Position numbers and translations under genes: made by a program
Part shown: positions 60,943 to 64,000 of the stretch, in pieces
Layout: the number at the start of each line of letters is the position of its first letter
Numbering within the stretch: the first letter of the stretch is position 1
Notes under the pieces: generated by a model
Told to the model about the DNA's origin: nothing
The model's input: the letters and a program-made list of their open reading frames with translations, nothing else
Database searches by the model: none
NCBI RefSeq assembly: GCF_003112535.1
Contig: NZ_BEWA01000019.1
Span: 1-64,000 of the forward strand
DNA from: Streptomyces rishiriensis
GTDB lineage: Bacteria > Actinomycetota > Actinomycetes > Streptomycetales > Streptomycetaceae
Reading direction: 5' to 3'
Length of the DNA stretch: 64,000 nt

Positions 60943-62280
60943 ATGACACAGGCTCCCGCGCCCCCCAGGGCCGCCCGGCGACAGCACGATCGAGAGATCG
61001 TCGCACTGGCCGTCCCGGCCTTCGGCGCACTCGTCGCCGAGCCATTGTTCGTCATGGCCGACAGCGCGATCGTGGGGCACCTGGGCACCGCCCAACTGGC
61101 CGGACTCGGCGTCGCCTCCGCTCTCCTCACGACAGCCGTCAGCGTCTTCGTCTTCCTCGCCTACGCCACCACCGCCGCAGTCGCACGCCGCGTGGGCGCC
61201 GGCGACCTTCCGGCGGCCATCCGGCAGGGCATGGACGGCATCTGGCTGGCGCTGCTGCTCGGCGCCGCCGTGATCGCAGCCGTCCTGCCCGCCGCCCCGG
61301 CCCTCGTGGAACTCTTCGGAGCCTCGGACACGGCCGCTCCCTTCGCGACCACCTATCTGCGTATCTCGGCACTCGGCATCCCCGCCATGCTCGTGGTGCT
61401 GGCCGCGACCGGCGTCCTGCGCGGCCTCCAGGACACGAGAACACCGCTCTACGTCGCCGTCGCGGGCTTCGTCGCCAACGCGGGCCTGAACGTCGGCCTC
61501 GTCTACGGCGCCGGCCTGGGCATCGCCGGCTCCGCATGGGGCACCGTCATCGCCCAGTGGGGCATGGCCGTGGTCTACCTCCTGGTGGTGGTACGAGGAG
61601 CCCGCCGTCACGGCGCGTCCCTGCGACCCGATGCGGCGGGCATCAAGGCCTCCGCCCAGGCCGGTGCACCCCTGCTGGTCCGTACGCTGTCTCTGCGAGC
61701 GATCCTGCTGATAGCCACCGCTGTGGCGGCCCGCCTCGGGGACGACGACATCGCGGCGCACCAGATCGCTCTGGGCCTGTGGAGCCTGCTCGCATTCGCT
61801 CTGGACGCCATCGCCATCGCCGGACAGGCCATCATCGGGCGCTATCTCGGGGCGGACGACGCCCAAGGCGCCCGGGCCGTCTGCCGCCGCATGGTCGAGT
61901 GGGGGATCGCCGTGGGGATTCTCCTCGGCTTGCTGGTGGTGCTCGCCCGGCCGCTGTTCCTGCCGTTGTTCACCAGCGATCCGGCGGTGAAGGACGCCGC
62001 GCTGCCGGCTCTTCTCGTGGTGGCGCTCTCCCAGCCCGTGTGCGGCGTCGTCTTCGTGCTGGACGGTGTCCTGATGGGAGCGGGAGACGGGCCTTATCTG
62101 GCCTGGGCGATGGTGCTCACCCTGGCCGTCTTCGCTCCGGCGGCCCTGCTGGTACCGGTCCTCGGCGGCGGCCTCACCGCTCTGTGGGGGGCGATGACAC
62201 TGATGATGGTCGTGCGGATGCTGACGCTCGGGCTGCGTGCCCGTTCCGGCCGGTGGCTCGTCACCGGCGCGACCCGCTGA
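60943..62280 (+). CDS. MATE-family efflux transporter
   Basis: 445 residues with 12 helices in two similar halves, a multidrug and toxin extrusion (DinF-type) exporter driven by H+ or Na+. The first half has PAFGALVAEPLFVMADSAIV near 30-50 and the second the corresponding QIALGLWSLLAFALDAIAIA near 265. ATG at 60943. Followed by two parS sites and a terminator shared with the convergent rplI gene. Confidence 0.93.
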   Translation: MTQAPAPPRAARRQHDREIVALAVPAFGALVAEPLFVMADSAIVGHLGTAQLAGLGVASALLTTAVSVFVFLAYATTAAVARRVGAGDLPAAIRQGMDGIWLALLLGAAVIAAVLPAAPALVELFGASDTAAPFATTYLRISALGIPAMLVVLAATGVLRGLQDTRTPLYVAVAGFVANAGLNVGLVYGAGLGIAGSAWGTVIAQWGMAVVYLLVVVRGARRHGASLRPDAAGIKASAQAGAPLLVRTLSLRAILLIATAVAARLGDDDIAAHQIALGLWSLLAFALDAIAIAGQAIIGRYLGADDAQGARAVCRRMVEWGIAVGILLGLLVVLARPLFLPLFTSDPAVKDAALPALLVVALSQPVCGVVFVLDGVLMGAGDGPYLAWAMVLTLAVFAPAALLVPVLGGGLTALWGAMTLMMVVRMLTLGLRARSGRWLVTGATR

Positions 62281-62282
62281 CC

Positions 62283-62296
62283 GTTCCACGTGAAAC
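62283..62296. other. parS-like site
   Basis: GTTCCACGTGAAAC, one mismatch from the parS core, two bases after the MATE stop. Confidence 0.75.
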
Positions 62297-62318
62297 GGAC
62301 ACCCGCCTCAGGTCTGGT

Positions 62319-62332
62319 GTTTCACGTGAAAC
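62319..62332. other. parS site
   Basis: Perfect GTTTCACGTGAAAC, 36 bases from the preceding site and 10 bases before the rplI terminator. Confidence 0.93.
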
Positions 62333-62341
62333 AGGGCAAGC

Positions 62342-62376
62342 GGAAGGGGCCGCACCCAGTGGGTGCGACCCCTTCC
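62342..62376 (-). terminator. Terminator of the rpsF-rplI operon
   Basis: Stem GGAAGGGG/CCCCTTCC and CGCACCC/GGGTGCG with one mismatch between and an AGT loop, 25 bases after the rplI stop. It can also act on the MATE transcript. Confidence 0.85.
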
Positions 62377-62401
62377 CGGCTCTACGAGCCGGACGCAGCG
62401 A

Positions 62402-62848
62402 TCAGGCCGCGACAACCTCGATGCTGACCTTGGCGGCAACCTCGGGGTGCAGACGCACGGACGTCTCGTGGGCGCCCAGGGTCTTGATCGGCGAACCGAG
62501 CTCGATGCGGCGCTTGTCGACCTCGGGGCCACCGGAAGCCTTGATCGCCGAAGCGACGTCGGCCGGGGTGACAGAACCGAAGAGACGACCGGCGTCGCCG
62601 GAGCGAACGGCCAGACGGACCTTGACGCCCTCGAGCTGGGCCTTCACAGCGTTGGCCTGCTCGATGGTCTGGATCTCGTGGATCTTGCGAGCGCGACGGA
62701 TCTGCTCGACGTCCTTCTCGCCACCCTTGGTCCAACGGATCGCGAAGTTCCGCGGGATCAGGTAGTTGCGAGCGTAGCCGTCCTTGACGTCGACGACGTC
62801 GCCTGCGGCACCGAGGCCAGAGACCTCGTGGGTGAGGATGATCTTCAT
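62402..62848 (-). CDS. rplI: 50S ribosomal protein L9
   Basis: 148 residues, full length. The N-terminal domain binds 23S rRNA: MKIILTHEVSGLGAAGDVVD and DGYARNYLIPRNFAIRWTKG. A central helix (about 45-75) joins it to the C-terminal domain (80-148). Last gene of the rpsF-ssb-rpsR-rplI operon, 18 bases after rpsR. Confidence 0.98.
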   Translation of the reverse strand: MKIILTHEVSGLGAAGDVVDVKDGYARNYLIPRNFAIRWTKGGEKDVEQIRRARKIHEIQTIEQANAVKAQLEGVKVRLAVRSGDAGRLFGSVTPADVASAIKASGGPEVDKRRIELGSPIKTLGAHETSVRLHPEVAAKVSIEVVAA

Positions 62849-62866
62849 TTGTCGGTCACCCTTCCC

Positions 62867-63103
62867 TTATCGCGCCTGGGCGGTGTAGGGCAGCAGCGCC
62901 ATCTCACGGCTGTTCTTGACGGCCGTGGCGACGTCACGCTGGTGCTGCGTGCAGTTGCCGGTCACGCGGCGGGCACGGATCTTGCCGCGGTCGGAAATGA
63001 ACTTCCGCAGCATGTTCGTGTCCTTGTAGTCCACGTACGTGACCTTGTCCTTGCAGAATGCGCAGACCTTCTTCTTAGGCTTGCGCACAGGCGGCTTCGC
63101 CAT
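62867..63103 (-). CDS. rpsR: 30S ribosomal protein S18
   Basis: 78 residues. It has CAFC near residue 14 and a further Cys and His in TGNCTQHQRDVATAV near 50, which together could form a zinc site (the C+ form). Zinc-independent S18 paralogues occur elsewhere in Streptomyces under Zur control, so this is the primary zinc form by inference. Third gene of the operon. Confidence 0.97.
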   Translation of the reverse strand: MAKPPVRKPKKKVCAFCKDKVTYVDYKDTNMLRKFISDRGKIRARRVTGNCTQHQRDVATAVKNSREMALLPYTAQAR

Positions 63104-63184
63104 GGTGTTTCTCCTGTGTGATCAAGAAGTTGGGATACGATCCGCCTTCGACCCGAACAGGCCCGGAAGACCGGGCCCGTGGGT

Positions 63185-63790
63185 CTAGAAGGGGGGTTCG
63201 TCCGAGTAGCCGCCACCGCTGCCAGTGCCGCCGCCGGAGTTTCCACCCCAGCCGCCGCCACCGCTGCCGCCCTGGTTTCCACCGGCGGGAGCGCTGGTCG
63301 CCCACGGGTCGTCGGCGGGAGCGCCGCCGCCCTGCTGACCGCCGCCGGAGTTTCCACCCCAGCCGCCGCCGGCCTGGCCGCCGCCACCGCCGCCGTAACC
63401 ACCCTGGCCGCCCTGACCACCGCGGCCGGAGGCCTTGGTGACCTTGGCCGTGGCGCTGCGAAGGCTGGCGCCGACTTCCTCGACATCCAGCTCGTAGACC
63501 GTGCGCTTGACACCCTCACGGTCCTCGTAGGACCGCTGCTTCAACCGGCCCTGCACGATGACGCGCATGCCTCGCTGAAGCGACTCCGCGACGTTCTCCG
63601 CCGCCTGACGCCAGACCGAGCAGGTCAGGAACAGGCTCTCGCCGTCCTTCCACTCGTTCGTCTGACGGTCGAAGGTGCGGGGAGTGGACGCGACACGGAA
63701 CTTCGCGACCGCCGCACCGGAGGGGGTGAAGCGCAGCTCGGGGTCGTCGACAAGATTGCCGACGACCGTGATGACGGTCTCGCCTGCCAT
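63185..63790 (-). CDS. ssb: Single-stranded DNA-binding protein SsbA
   Basis: 201 residues. OB fold at 1-110 (ETVITVVGNLVDDPELRFTP, FLTCSVWRQAAENVAESLQR), then a long Gly-rich linker of about 75 residues with repeated GGGWGGNSGGG units, ending in the acidic protein-interaction tip DEPPF. Placement between rpsF and rpsR identifies the main SsbA of replication. The two near-identical linker units at 63235-63252 and 63348-63365 are repeats at DNA level too. Confidence 0.97.
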   Translation of the reverse strand: MAGETVITVVGNLVDDPELRFTPSGAAVAKFRVASTPRTFDRQTNEWKDGESLFLTCSVWRQAAENVAESLQRGMRVIVQGRLKQRSYEDREGVKRTVYELDVEEVGASLRSATAKVTKASGRGGQGGQGGYGGGGGGQAGGGWGGNSGGGQQGGGAPADDPWATSAPAGGNQGGSGGGGWGGNSGGGTGSGGGYSDEPPF

Positions 63791-63868
63791 GGGGGAACCT
63801 CTCGGCGGGTTTGCTGCTGGCTGCTAGTGCTGCTACTCAGAATCCCGAGATCGGCTGAGCTCGTGAGC

Positions 63869-64000
63869 TCAGTGGGTCTCGGGACGGAGGACCTTGGTCC
63901 GGAGGACCGACTCGTTCAGGTTCATCTGGCGGTCGAGCTCCTTGACGACCGCAGGCTCGGCCTGCAGGTCGATGACCGAGTAGATGCCCTCGGGCTTCTT
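63869..64000 (-). CDS. rpsF: 30S ribosomal protein S6, C-terminal part
   Basis: Only the last 43 residues are in the window; the gene continues past the right end. It reads [20 protein letters not shown] then [20 protein letters not shown], typical of S6. The gene lies 78 bases upstream of ssb and heads the operon with rpsR and rplI. Confidence 0.95.

Overview
The window is a high-GC actinobacterial chromosome segment, almost certainly Streptomyces. Evidence: strong third-position GC bias, many GTG/TTG starts, ATGA/GTGA overlaps, the sporulation genes ssgA-ssgR, a fused cydDC preceded by a Rex operator, and a gene order that I recall from S. coelicolor between about SCO3906 and SCO3970 (rpsF-ssb-rpsR-rplI, dnaB, ptpA, ssgRA, thiC, cydABCD, serS, pheA, dtpA). 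This is the core region beside oriC, read here toward the origin from left to right. I see no integrated element, IS, CRISPR array, rRNA or tRNA gene.

Layout. 0-4 kb: an MFS exporter, a lone CitG-like gene coupled to a Tat-exported intradiol dioxygenase, and an RsbW-like ATPase. 4-10.7 kb: an extracellular copper-trafficking cluster (Met-rich membrane protein, YcnI, Sco, PCuAC, a CopC-CopD-YtkA fusion and the Dyp peroxidase DtpA). 10.8-14.4 kb: pheA, serS and a HAD phosphatase. 15-19 kb: two ABC-2 type ATPase/permease pairs in one operon. 19-23 kb: an M24-like gene and a MerR gene, each broken by one frameshift, around an EphD-like hydrolase-SDR fusion. 23-26 kb: kptA, a hypothetical gene, an LLM-class oxidoreductase and a second HAD. 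26-33.5 kb: the Rex-controlled cytochrome bd operon cydA-cydB-cydDC, then hisC. 34-40 kb: a LacI regulator with a TTA codon, a metallophosphoesterase, a membrane protein and a TerD-VWA fusion. 40-45.9 kb: thiC behind a TPP riboswitch, a YibE/F protein with a large His/Gly-rich N-terminus, and ssgA-ssgR. 46-59 kb: small membrane proteins, ptpA, a cystathionine lyase/synthase, regulators and accessory enzymes. 59-64 kb: dnaB, a MATE exporter and the ribosomal/SSB operon, with rpsF cut by the window end.

The most striking layer is chromosome-maintenance DNA laid over ordinary genes. Eleven ParB-binding parS sites (six perfect, five with one mismatch) lie in 53 kb. Two are inside the thiC TPP riboswitch, one supplies the probable start codon of cydDC, one is inside the dtpA reading frame, and one forms the centre of a perfect 52-bp palindrome that looks like a bidirectional terminator. 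Three intergenic regions (pheA-serS, upstream of kptA, dnaB-MATE) carry clusters of DnaA boxes away from oriC. I found no convincing wholly new gene system. The best candidates for follow-up are the nested parS/riboswitch/terminator arrangements, the DnaA-box clusters and the fused proteins.
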